From: CAVSUR01 sp052143655
Lineage (GTDB): Bacteria; Actinomycetota; Actinomycetes; Streptosporangiales; Streptosporangiaceae
NCBI GenBank assembly: GCA_052143655.1
Contig: JBKQSL010000379.1
Span: 1 to 5,889 of the forward strand
DNA length: 5,889 nucleotides
Reading direction: 5' to 3'
Part shown: positions 1-4,851 of the stretch, piece by piece
Numbering within the stretch: position 1 is the first letter of the stretch
How the letters are laid out: each line of letters begins with the position of its first letter
Position numbers and translations under genes: made by a program
Notes under the pieces: model-generated
Database searches by the model: none
Told to the model about the DNA's origin: nothing
Seen by the model: only the letters and a program-made list of their open reading frames with translations

Positions 1-92
1 CCCAGCTAAGCCAAACCGAGCGCTACACCCACGTCACCACCGCGCTCAGCCAGCACGCCGCCGACCGCATGTCCGAAGCCCTCTGGGGCTGA
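1..92 (+). CDS. Tyrosine recombinase (phage-type integrase), C-terminal end only
   Basis: The frame starting at base 3 gives 29 residues to a TGA at 90-92, beginning QLSQTERYTHV and ending MSEALWG. In tyrosine recombinases the nucleophilic tyrosine lies in a short segment of the form T-x-R-Y-x-H-V near the C-terminus, followed by a helix rich in Ala and Arg. The TERYTHV segment (Tyr codon 24-26) and the HAADRMSEAL helix fit that end. The protein would join or cut att sites of an integrated element, but only its tail lies in the window, so neither subfamily nor integrity can be judged. It reads towards the broken IS21 element. It is not the same protein as the integrase remnant at 2517-2778, whose tail sequence differs. 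Confidence 0.8.
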   Translation, partial: QLSQTERYTHVTTALSQHAADRMSEALWG

Positions 93-189
93 CCGCACAG
101 CGGATCAGGCCAGGAGACCGGCCGAACGAAACTGCAACCACGAACGATCTTCAAGGGCCGCAGAACCTGAGATGTCGTCTGCCATCAGC
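93..189. other. Integrase 3' flank, no gene seen
   Basis: This is non-coding sequence between the integrase stop and the IS21 end. It contains ACTGCAACC (131-139) and AACGATCTT (143-151). The second 9-mer recurs at 2792-2800, just past the other integrase remnant. An att or arm-type site would be expected around here, but no tRNA gene or clear core repeat is visible. Confidence 0.3.
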
Positions 190-261
190 ATGGGACCACC
201 TGCTGAGGTTTGTTGCCACGGTCATGGGACCACCTGGTTTGCCAGTTGATGGACCACCCTG
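190..261 (+). repeat. IS21-type end with three GGACCACC repeats
   Basis: ATGGGACCACCTG occurs at 190-202 and again at 224-236, and a variant, ATGGACCACCCTG, is at 249-261. All three are in the same orientation, just upstream of the istA reading frame. IS21-family elements are known to carry several short repeats inside each end as transposase binding sites, so this is probably the left end of the element. The matching right end is not present in the window, and no target-site duplication can be defined. Confidence 0.6.
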
Positions 262-305
262 CTGTGATCTTCCGGTTCATTTCGGACTGGAAGAGACGGC
301 AGGGG

Positions 306-1085
306 ATGGCGTTCCGGGAGGTTCTGGTGACGCAGGTGAGAGAGGTCCTGCGGGCGTGGCTGGCCGGGGCGGGCAAGCGCCCGGCGGCCAGGCGGGCGGG
401 CGTGGACGTGAAGACCGCGGTGCGGTATATCAGGGCGGCGCAGGCGGCGGGCGTGGTCCGCGACGGGGATGAGTCGCAGCTGACCGATGAGCTGCTCGGG
501 CAGGTGGTCGCGGCGGTGCGCCCGGCCCGCCCGGCCGGGCACGGCGGGTCGTGGGAGGCGCTGGTGCCGGTGAAGGCCGAGGTCACCGGGTGGGTGAAGG
601 ACGGCCTGACGCTGGTGAAGATCGGGGAGCTGCTGGAGCGCCGCGGGATCGTGGTGCCGTACCGGACGCTGGCCCGGTTCGCCGCGGCCGAGTGCGGTTA
701 CTCCTCGTGCCGGCAGCAGGTGACGGTGCCGGTGGCCGACGGTGAGCCCGGCGAGGAGGTGCAGATCGACTTCGGCTACCTGGGGATGATCCCCGACGGG
801 GACCGGCGGCGGAGGCTGCACGCGCTGGTGTTCACCGCGGTGTTCTCCCGGTACTGCTTCGTGTTCTTGACGTTCTCGCAGACGACGGCCGCGGTGATCG
901 CGGGCTGCGAGGCGGCGTGGGCGTTTTACGGCGGCATGTTCAAGGTGCTGGTGCCGGACAACCTCAAGCCGGTGGTGGACAAGGCCGACCGGCTGGAGCC
1001 GCGGTGGAACCGGGAGTGGCTGGAGTACGCGCAGGCTCGCGGCCTGGTCGTGGACCCCGGCGAGGGTCCGCTCCCCGCAAGATAA
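306..1085 (+). pseudogene. istA: IS21-family transposase IstA, frameshifted and 3'-truncated
   Basis: IstA is the DDE transposase of IS21 elements, acting with the AAA+ helper IstB. From the ATG at 306 (MAFREVLVTQV) there are 259 residues. They begin with an N-terminal helix-turn-helix region (about 9-50, with GKRPAARRAGVDVKTAVRYI), followed by an RNase H-fold core. That core has the first Asp in QIDFGYLG (residue 155) and the second in LVPDNLKPVV (residue 218). Near 1055 the frame goes wrong: the end reads VVDPGEGPLPAR, whereas skipping one base gives VDPARVRSPQDNG, the usual IS21 continuation. That frame stops at once where the homology ends, near 1090. The catalytic Glu and about 150 or more residues are missing, and no istB follows, so the element should be inactive. 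An upstream start (TTG 210 or ATG 249) would read through the end repeats and is less likely. Confidence 0.85.
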
Positions 1086-1148
1086 CGGGTGACTGAACGT
1101 GGCGTGTCGCCAGTCGAGGACGATCGGCCGTCCGGTCATGGCTGGTGC

Positions 1149-1256
1149 CCCCCAGCGCTGCTGTGCGGCCTGGCGGCTAACGCCGAGGCGGGCGGCGATG
1201 TCGGCCCAGGAGTAGCCAGGCCGCGACTCGCCGGCAGTGTGACCGCGCCCGCCGTG
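1149..1256 (-). pseudogene. Helix-turn-helix protein fragment (YSWADIAARLGVSRQAAQQRW)
   Basis: On the minus strand, bases 1217 down to 1149 encode GYSWADIAARLGVSRQAA followed by QQRWG. This is the recognition region of a common actinobacterial small helix-turn-helix protein, typically of the form SWxxIAxxLGVSRQAAxQRW. An in-frame TGA lies about 15 codons upstream, with no start codon between. The preceding plausible sequence (LTAQTRRARSH) is in another frame. Downstream the frame runs straight into the antisense of the istA remnant. It therefore looks like a DNA-binding gene that decayed, with its 3' side next to the IS21 break. Function beyond DNA binding cannot be stated. Confidence 0.45.
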
Positions 1257-1273
1257 TCTGCGCTGTCAGCGCG

Positions 1274-1506
1274 TCACGGGCGGATGTCGAATGCGCCGTC
1301 CTGGTCGATGGCTGCGGAGGTCGGTGGGGCCTGGCGCGCGCCAGGCCGGGCCTCCCCAAGGCCGGAGGCCCGTGCTGGACAGGCCCGCGTCGGCGCTTGC
1401 GCCGCCGCCTTGATGCGCGTGCGCTCAGGTGGGTGCGCTCGGCCTTCTGCTCCGAAGCCAGCTCGTCTAGCACCCGCCAGGCCCAGTACGAGTCGCGCAG
1501 GCTCAG
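1274..1506 (-). pseudogene. Decayed small ORF downstream of the membrane protein gene
   Basis: Starting where the 1503-1790 gene stops, the minus strand reads LSLRDSYWAWRVLDELASE and then QKAERTH (1506-1429). This helical, Glu/Arg/Lys-rich stretch looks protein-like, but it has no start codon in frame. At about 1430 the sensible continuation (RTRIKAAAQAP, ending DGAFDIRP at a TGA near 1274) is in another frame. One reading is a frameshifted gene whose continuation was the helix-turn-helix fragment further on. The family is not recognised. Low confidence, because GC-rich DNA gives many long open frames. Confidence 0.2.
1328..1371. terminator. Two adjacent perfect palindromes, terminator-like
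   Basis: Bases 1328-1347 are a perfect 20-bp palindrome, GGCCTGGCGC followed by its complement. Directly next to it, GGGCCTCC (1348-1355) pairs with GGAGGCCC (1364-1371) over an 8-base loop. Neither has a T-run. Strong GC hairpins without T-tails are common actinobacterial terminator candidates. They lie about 130 bases beyond the stop of the minus-strand membrane protein gene. A third hairpin, CGGCG-CTTG-CGCCG, sits at 1391-1404. Confidence 0.4.
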
Positions 1507-1790
1507 GTCTGGGCAGATGCGGAGCGAGCGATAGTGATGTACCAGCAGCCACCCGCGAGATTCAGCGCCCCAAGAATCAGGAAGAAGGCTGCCCATCCGT
1601 AGACGCCGTACGAGAGGCACACGACGCCCGCGGCGGCCGCGACACTGCCACCGGCGATGCGCGTGACCCCAAAGGAGCGGAGGTGGCGGTACTCCCATGG
1701 CACGATCAGGCGTCGCATGCCGGATCGCGGGGGAGATGCCCACCACCCGCCCAGACCTTTGGGAGCGGTGTTGTCATTGGGTGCGTGCAT
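1503..1790 (-). CDS. Small two-helix membrane protein, function unknown
   Basis: The gene encodes 95 residues, starting at the ATG at 1790. This start is chosen because a perfect AGGAGG (1803-1798) stands seven bases upstream; the longer GTG frame at 1832 would overlap the promoter. The N-terminus (about 1-24) is Gly/Pro-rich and probably cytosolic or disordered. A conserved-looking block, MRRLIVPWEYRHLRSFG (25-41), comes next. Two hydrophobic segments follow: about 45-63 (AGGSVAAAAGVVCLSYG) and about 66-88 (WAAFFLILGALNLAGG). A short polar tail, ARSASAQT, ends the protein. The pattern resembles small actinobacterial hypothetical membrane proteins with a PWEYRHLR motif; no reaction or partner is known to me. 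It appears intact, has its own promoter, and is flanked by decayed DNA. Confidence 0.75.
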   Translation of the reverse strand: MHAPNDNTAPKGLGGWWASPPRSGMRRLIVPWEYRHLRSFGVTRIAGGSVAAAAGVVCLSYGVYGWAAFFLILGALNLAGGCWYITIARSASAQT

Positions 1791-1833
1791 CGGGATGCCT
1801 CCTGTCACCTGTGGTGTCGGCCACCCGATCACC

Positions 1834-1868
1834 TATCAAAATGATATCACTTTTCGGGGACTCTGCAA
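1834..1868 (-). promoter_or_regulatory. Promoter with overlapping palindromic operator for the membrane protein gene
   Basis: On the minus strand TTGCAG (1868-1863) is followed after 16 bases by TATCAT (1846-1841), a good -35/-10 pair. It should start transcription near 1834, leaving a leader of about 44 bases that carries the AGGAGG. The -10 is covered by two overlapping palindromes: TATCA-AAA-TGATA (1834-1846) and TGATATCA (1842-1849). This AT-rich patch stands out in GC-rich DNA and looks like a repressor site over the promoter. The identity of the regulator is unknown. Confidence 0.5.
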
Positions 1869-1930
1869 CAGCGGCGGGCGCCCGGAGCGCTAGCCAGCGG
1901 GTTTGATCGACTCTGCTCCGTCCGCTGTCA

Positions 1931-2069
1931 GTCCGCCTGATTGGCGCCGGGTCTTGCCGTGGAAGATCAGTGTCTAGGGCGGCGCTTGCGCCATCCCGCA
2001 GGGACGCGCCCTTGGGCGCGCTAGACGGTGATCTTTACGCGGCGAGAGAATGCCCGGCACGAGGCGGAC
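1931..2069. repeat. Nested palindrome: long imperfect stem closed by three hairpins
   Basis: The outer arms pair as GTCCGCCT (1931-1938) with AGGCGGAC (2062-2069), GCCGGG (1946-1951) with CCCGGC (2053-2058), 1952-1962 with 2036-2047 (one bulged A and several G-T wobbles), AAGATCA (1963-1969) with TGATCTT (2029-2035), and GTCTAG (1972-1977) with CTAGAC (2021-2026). Inside are three hairpins: GGCG-CTTG-CGCC (1981-1992), TCCC-GCA-GGGA (1994-2004) and CGCGCC-CTTG-GGCGCG (2005-2020). It could be a structured RNA, a MITE-like remnant, a replication or transfer site, or a terminator. No T-run follows. Confidence 0.7.
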
Positions 2070-2304
2070 GGCCCGGCCGGCTGACGGCATGGTCGATCAG
2101 CTCCGCGAGTTCCACCCTGCCTCGTCCCGCGTGCGCCGGAGGCGTTCGGTCCGTTCGAGCACCCGAGGTGCAGACAGGCGGGTCACTCGTTGCGCCGGGC
2201 CTGGTGGCTTTGCTGGCTCCTGATGTTCCGAAACTGGCGGCATGCGCTTGGGTCTCGGACTGAGCCGAATGGCCGGTGCGGCACAGCAGCACGGAGGCAG
2301 CGTC
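2070..2304. other. Stretch with no recognisable gene
   Basis: Open frames on both strands here are Pro/Arg/Ala-rich and match nothing I recognise. The longest lack an SD. A replication initiator (RepSA-like) gene often precedes xis-int in actinomycete integrative elements, but no such C-terminus is seen before the xis gene. It may be degenerate sequence or an untranslated leader. Confidence 0.4.
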
Positions 2305-2517
2305 ATGCCGGGCCTTGACCAGAATCGCGGCGGCCGAGAGCGGGACAAGCTCACCATCGCGGAGGTGTGCGCCGATTTCGATATCAGCCGCCGGACGTTC
2401 TACGAATGGCGGGCGAAGGGCAGGGCGCCCAAGTGCATCACGCTGCCGAACGGCAGCCTGCGCATCCGCCGGTCTGAGTACCAGCGCTGCCTGGCCGCTC
2501 GTGAAGAGGCTGCCTGA
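2305..2517 (+). CDS. xis: Excisionase / AlpA-like helix-turn-helix protein
   Basis: The gene encodes 70 residues, starting at the ATG at 2305. GGAGG (2293-2297) lies seven bases upstream and decides the start over the ATG at 2242. Residues about 16-37 (LTIAEVCADFDISRRTFYEWRAKG) form a MerR/AlpA-type helix-turn-helix. They are followed by a wing, TLPNGSLRIRRSEYQRCL (46-63), the usual layout of actinobacterial excisionases that bend att DNA and steer the integrase towards excision. Its TGA overlaps the ATG of the integrase remnant by one base (TGATG), so the two were translationally coupled as a Xis-Int module. Xis itself looks whole, but its partner integrase is dead. It could also act as a transcriptional regulator. 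Family assignment is fairly sure; the excisionase role is inferred from the neighbour. Confidence 0.8.
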   Translation: MPGLDQNRGGRERDKLTIAEVCADFDISRRTFYEWRAKGRAPKCITLPNGSLRIRRSEYQRCLAAREEAA

Positions 2518-2778
2518 TGAACGACGGAACGACCTACGACGCCCGGATCTACCGGATCGAGGTCTACAAGGGCAGCGCGGTAACCACCTACCGGGTGCGG
2601 TGGAAGGCGGGCACCAAGCTCTGGCGGGAAGGCTTCCGTACCGCCGCGCAGGCCGACAGCTGCCGCAGCGCGCTGCGGACCGCTGCCCGGAAGGGCGCTG
2701 CGGATCTACGCCAAGTGTGTGATCGGCCAGGACGAGCTCGCCAAGCGTCGCATCAGCGAAGCGCTGCGGCAGGACTGA
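2517..2778 (+). pseudogene. int: Tyrosine integrase with catalytic core deleted
   Basis: The ATG overlaps the xis stop. The first 60 codons (MNDGTTYDARIYRIEVYKGS through RTAARKG) read as the N-terminal arm-binding region of an AICE or actinophage integrase, with the typical TTYRVRWKAGTKLWREGFRTAAQADS pattern split between strands and helices. From 2698, in a different frame, the sequence reads LRIYAKCVIGQDELAKRRIS and then EALRQD to a TGA at 2776-2778. This matches an integrase C-terminus including the nucleophilic Tyr (codon 2707-2709). About 300 residues, holding the Arg-His-Arg catalytic set, are missing between them, and the junction at about 2694-2700 shifts frame. The original frame runs on to 2894 through unrelated sequence. 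The protein cannot recombine DNA; a short arm-binding peptide could still be made from the intact start. Confidence 0.8.
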
Positions 2779-2804
2779 GGTGGATCACATTAACGATCTT
2801 GGAT

Positions 2805-2822
2805 TTGGCACGTAATTGGCAC
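2805..2822 (+). repeat. TTGGCAC direct repeat behind the integrase remnant
   Basis: TTGGCAC occurs at 2805-2811 and 2816-2822, an 11-base period or about one helical turn, 27 bases after the integrase stop. Short direct repeats at this spot are typical arm-type or excisionase binding sites next to an attachment site. AACGATCTT at 2792-2800 is shared with the flank of the first integrase. No tRNA or tmRNA 3' end is recognisable. Confidence 0.4.
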
Positions 2823-2922
2823 AGCGACCTGCATCTGGCCGCCCCTGGCGGTATACAGCCGCACAACAGGCTAGCCATGCAAGATCACGATTGACATGCA
2901 TTCCCGCAGGTCACAGACCCTA

Positions 2923-3042
2923 ATGTGCGGTTCTGGTTTGGTGGGGCGAACATCCCAGCATGCGAACCGCGATGTACTGGTCGAAGGTGACCCGCTGCCG
3001 GTACGTCTGCGCAGGTCACTGGCCAGTACGGCGGCGCGATGA
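2923..3042 (+). pseudogene. Small mobile-element ORF, copy 1 (NRDVLVEGDPLPV type)
   Basis: From the ATG at 2923 the frame reads MCGSGLVGRTSQHANRDVLV and then EGDPLPVRLRRSLASTAAR, 39 residues. The TGA at 3040-3042 overlaps the next ATG (ATGA). The part from HANRD onward is shared with the second copy at 5210-5323. Several differences there are synonymous third-base changes (GTA/GTG, GTC/GTT), which suggests past selection on this reading frame. The N-terminal third does not match copy 2, and no good SD precedes the ATG, so this copy is probably 5'-truncated. Function unknown; its position before an Spd/DUF2637-like start suggests a conjugation or spread gene of an AICE. Confidence 0.4.
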
Positions 3043-3078
3043 CCCGCGCCGGCACCGGAGCGCAGGTTCCGCCGGGAG
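2940..3078 (+). repeat. Direct repeat, copy 1 of about 139 bp
   Basis: By eye this aligns without gaps to 5221-5359. About 121 of 139 bases agree, and about 112 of 123 over the core beginning at CAGCATGCG (2956 and 5237). It spans the end of one small ORF and the start of the next in both copies. The two copies are in the same orientation, 2.28 kb apart, and bracket the minus-strand gene block. Confidence 0.85.
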
Positions 3079-3120
3079 TCGGGACCCCGGGGTTCACTTG
3101 GCCCACGTCCTCACTATCAA
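3039..3120 (+). pseudogene. Start of Spd/DUF2637-like gene, copy 1, truncated
   Basis: The ATG at 3039 overlaps the stop of the preceding small ORF. The first residues, MTRAGTGAQVPPG, match copy 2 at 5320 (MTRAGTGSQAPPG). After 3078 the homology is lost and the frame runs into the antisense of the JetA-like fragment, so the membrane segment of copy 2 is absent. Only the gene's first 13 or so codons survive here. Confidence 0.5.
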
Positions 3121-3121
3121 T

Positions 3122-3640
3122 CTATGCCGAACCTGGCAGCTTCGGCAGGTGGGCTCGGACCAGCTCGGCGATCTCCCCGTCGATGCGCTGCGCCTGCGCC
3201 AGCCGGTCCGGGCTGGTCATGTCCGCCAGACGCCGTACCGCGTATGCAATGCTGCCTAGCCTGGCTCCCGAGACCGTGCTCTCCCCCTCGGCGATCTCCC
3301 GCACGAACCGCAGCGCCCGCAACGAGTACGGGGAGAGGCGATACCGGGCGCCGGAGTCGCTCATCTCTGTGTCCAGCCACCGCTGCTTGACCCACCACGC
3401 GCAACGCGAACTCGGAGACCTGTCCCCCTGCCACTCCTTATCCTCCCGGGCCTCCTGCAAAGCCTCCGCGACACGCTCGTGGAACCACTCCGCCGACACC
3501 GACCCCTCAACAGGCTCGAGGTGCTCAGCGAACAAAGGGAGCACCCAGTCCCGGCTGTAGGCCCCCAGCAGCGTCAGCGTGGGATTCGCCGTTGAGATAT
3601 CACCCAGCCGTCGCGGCTCGACCGGCCCCCGCCCACTCAC
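3122..3640 (-). pseudogene. jetA: N-terminal fragment of a DUF3375 protein (JetA of Wadjet type I)
   Basis: The gene encodes 172 residues from a GTG at 3640, whose GTGA overlaps the stop of a small upstream ORF. A GTG at 3694 would add 18 low-complexity residues; neither start has an SD. NPTLTLLGAYSRDWVLPLFA (19-38) is the typical beginning of DUF3375. Next come an acidic helical part (AEWFHERVAEALQEARE), a WWVKQRWLD block, and a YRLSPYSLRALRFVREIAEG block. The SxxRLGSIAYAVRRLADMTSPDR stretch (124-146) is diagnostic of the family's N-terminal winged-helix region. DUF3375 proteins are usually near 480-500 residues, and this one stops at HLPKLPGSA. In Wadjet anti-plasmid systems JetA acts as the kleisin beside JetB, JetC and JetD; none of those is here. 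It is most likely a dead 5' remnant, but a retained stand-alone N-domain is possible. Confidence 0.65.
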
Positions 3641-3744
3641 CACAGGTGGGCTTGGGGGTCGACGTCGACCAGGGGTCCCTTGGTCAAGAACCACGGCCCC
3701 AAGGCCGGACGGGTGTCGGTGCCACCGGCCTGATTCTCACTCAT
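3637..3744 (-). CDS. Possible 35-residue ORF before the JetA-like fragment
   Basis: An ATG at 3744 opens MSENQAGGTDTRPALGPWFL and then TKGPLVDVDPQAHLW, ending in a TGA that overlaps the GTG at 3640 (GTGA). Such overlaps are common in actinobacterial operons and are the main support. There is no clear SD, the protein resembles nothing I recognise, and GC-rich DNA produces such frames by chance. It may be a displaced 5' end rather than a gene. Confidence 0.25.
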   Translation of the reverse strand: MSENQAGGTDTRPALGPWFLTKGPLVDVDPQAHLW

Positions 3745-3852
3745 GCCACTATCATGCCTACCGCTGCCGACGCTCCCAGTGTCCGCGCAGAGGCCCGTGG
3801 CCACCCCAGCGCCGCTCAACTGCAGCATCCCGCCCGAGCTTATGGGGCGAAG

Positions 3853-3872
3853 GGGCAATGGCTCCCTTGCCC
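3853..3872 (-). terminator. Hairpin just past the 82-residue gene
   Basis: On the minus strand GGGCAA (3872-3867) and TTGCCC (3858-3853) form a 6-bp stem over an 8-base loop, beginning 11 bases after the stop at 3884. It is modest in strength and is followed by CCTTCGCCCC rather than a T-run, so termination is only possible. Confidence 0.3.
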
Positions 3873-3883
3873 GGTAGGACTCC

Positions 3884-4132
3884 TCAGGCCAGCGCTCGGC
3901 CGACGAGGTGGCGATTCTTCTCCAGCGTCCCAGGGAGCACAGTGAAGTGCACCTGGCCGTCCTCGTCTACGGCCATAACCCGGACCACTGCCTTGCCGAA
4001 GCGGTTGCCCGCGACCAGCATCACCCCAGGCCGCACCTGAGCAGCATCACGGGCATCGCTCAAGCTCGACCAGCCGAGCCCATCATCGTCCTCGGAGTTG
4101 AGGTCAGCTACCAGGTCGATCTCCGGCTCCAT
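3884..4132 (-). CDS. Conserved hypothetical protein, 82 residues
   Basis: The gene starts at the ATG at 4132, four bases after a full AAGGAGG. It is an acidic N-terminal protein (MEPEIDLVADLNSEDDDGLG). Then comes a WSSLSDARD segment, VRPGVMLVAGNRFGKAVVRV (34-53), AVDEDGQVHFTVLPG (54-68) and a basic end, KNRHLVGRALA. Alternating hydrophobic residues from 34 to 68 suggest a small beta barrel. No signal peptide, membrane helix or catalytic motif is seen. Proteins of this make-up (DDDGLxW, RPGxxLVAG, VDxDGQVHF) recur in actinobacterial genomes as unnamed proteins. It lies 21 bases after the 124-residue gene on the same strand, so the two are probably co-transcribed and may work together. No function assigned. 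Confidence 0.75.
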   Translation of the reverse strand: MEPEIDLVADLNSEDDDGLGWSSLSDARDAAQVRPGVMLVAGNRFGKAVVRVMAVDEDGQVHFTVLPGTLEKNRHLVGRALA

Positions 4133-4153
4133 CGCGCCTCCTTGCTGATAAGG

Positions 4154-4528
4154 CTACCCGTCGTAATACGGGTTGGTCATGACCTGATGCCGACAGTCAG
4201 TGAGTACCTTCACGCCCTGACCCAGGTCGTCAAAGCCAACCGTGTAGTGCCGCGGATTCCGCCCAGTGGGCTCTAAGCGCAACCCGGAACGGATGAGTTC
4301 TCCGGCCGTGACCAGGGTCAGGCCACGGAAGCGAATCAGCGGCACCTGCTGTGCCATCTCATCAAGGGCCATGCCGCGCACGGCGAAGAGCGAGATCCCG
4401 TAGGCCCCGTACACCTCGTGATATCGCCGCGCATCAGCCCTGAGCACGCCCGCATTAAGCTCACCGCCACGCACGAGCACGGTGTCCTCGTCGAGGTGAT
4501 CACCGATGCGTAGCAGCCGCAGCTTCAT
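4154..4528 (-). CDS. Conserved hypothetical protein, 124 residues
   Basis: From the ATG at 4528 the protein starts MKLRLLRIGDHLDEDTVLVR. A TTG at 4558 would add ten residues; neither has a clear SD. Notable blocks are GGELNAGVLRADARRYHEVYG (32-52), GAYGISLFAVRG, DEMAQQVPLIRFRGLTLVTA, the PTGRNPRHYTVGFDDLGQGV block (87-106), and an end CRHQVMTNPYYDG. The RADARRYHxxYGxYGIS and TGRNPRHFTVxFDDL patterns are ones I associate with unnamed actinobacterial proteins often found beside the small acidic partner seen here. The repeated His, Arg and Tyr in these blocks could form an active or nucleic-acid-binding site, but that is speculation. There is no transmembrane segment. It sits between hicB (85 bases) and the 82-residue gene (21 bases), all on the minus strand. 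Confidence 0.75.
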   Translation of the reverse strand: MKLRLLRIGDHLDEDTVLVRGGELNAGVLRADARRYHEVYGAYGISLFAVRGMALDEMAQQVPLIRFRGLTLVTAGELIRSGLRLEPTGRNPRHYTVGFDDLGQGVKVLTDCRHQVMTNPYYDG

Positions 4529-4613
4529 ACCCGTGATTGTCGCGACCAGCACCGACAAAACCGGAGTTCAGCTCTAGCGCGGCGAACCAGAGGCTACGGG
4601 CGGCACCGGGGTG

Positions 4614-4838
4614 TCACGCGGCAACCGTGACGGCTAGCAGTTGCGGTGCGCCGACCTCTTCGGGGACGGCTTCACCGTCAGCCCGCAGGCCGGCGATATG
4701 AACGCCGATCGCTTCGACGGCTCGCTCACGGCATTCTTCGACCATGCTGCCCCGAGTGAAACATCCCGGGAGCGCGGAGACTGCAACGAAGTAGCCGCCG
4801 CCCTCGTCGGGCTCCACCACGATCGTGTAAGTGCGCAT
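4614..4838 (-). CDS. hicB: HicB-family antitoxin
   Basis: The gene encodes 74 residues from the ATG at 4838, chosen because AGGA precedes it by eight bases and the family begins at TYTIVVEP. The ATG at 4862 would overlap hicA by 11 bases. MRTYTIVVEPDEGGGYFVAV, then SALPGCFTRG, the helix SMVEECRERAVEAIGVHIAG and LRADGEAVPEE give the classic HicB partially degraded RNase H-fold, which binds and blocks the HicA mRNA interferase. The C-terminus (LLAVTVAA) carries no helix-turn-helix or ribbon-helix-helix DNA-binding domain, as in many short HicBs. It follows hicA by 13 bases, so the order is toxin then antitoxin. With hicA damaged the antitoxin may no longer have a local target. Confidence 0.88.
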   Translation of the reverse strand: MRTYTIVVEPDEGGGYFVAVSALPGCFTRGSMVEECRERAVEAIGVHIAGLRADGEAVPEEVGAPQLLAVTVAA

Positions 4839-4851
4839 CAGCTCAGTCCTG

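Noticed and set aside
222..1139. A 305-residue open frame on the minus strand across the istA region
   Set aside because: It is the antisense shadow of istA. Its His/Arg/Pro-rich composition is typical of such shadows, and only its upstream extension (the helix-turn-helix fragment) looks real.
1089..1844. A 251-residue plus-strand open frame
   Set aside because: It runs antisense through the SD-led membrane protein gene and the hairpins, has low-complexity composition and no SD.
1963..2035. tRNA-sized cloverleaf within the nested palindrome
   Set aside because: No T-arm or anticodon-arm consensus, and the arm lengths do not fit a tRNA.
2035..2357. Minus-strand frames of 85-86 residues upstream of xis
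   Set aside because: Pro/Arg-rich, no SD, overlapping the xis gene, and no recognisable motif.
2891..2926. TTGACA at 2891 with TAATGT at 2921 as a promoter for copy 1
   Set aside because: The 24-base spacing is too long for a normal sigma-70-type promoter.
3039..3560. A 173-residue plus-strand frame starting at the Spd-like ATG
   Set aside because: Only the first 13 or so codons are shared with copy 2. The rest is antisense to the DUF3375 fragment.
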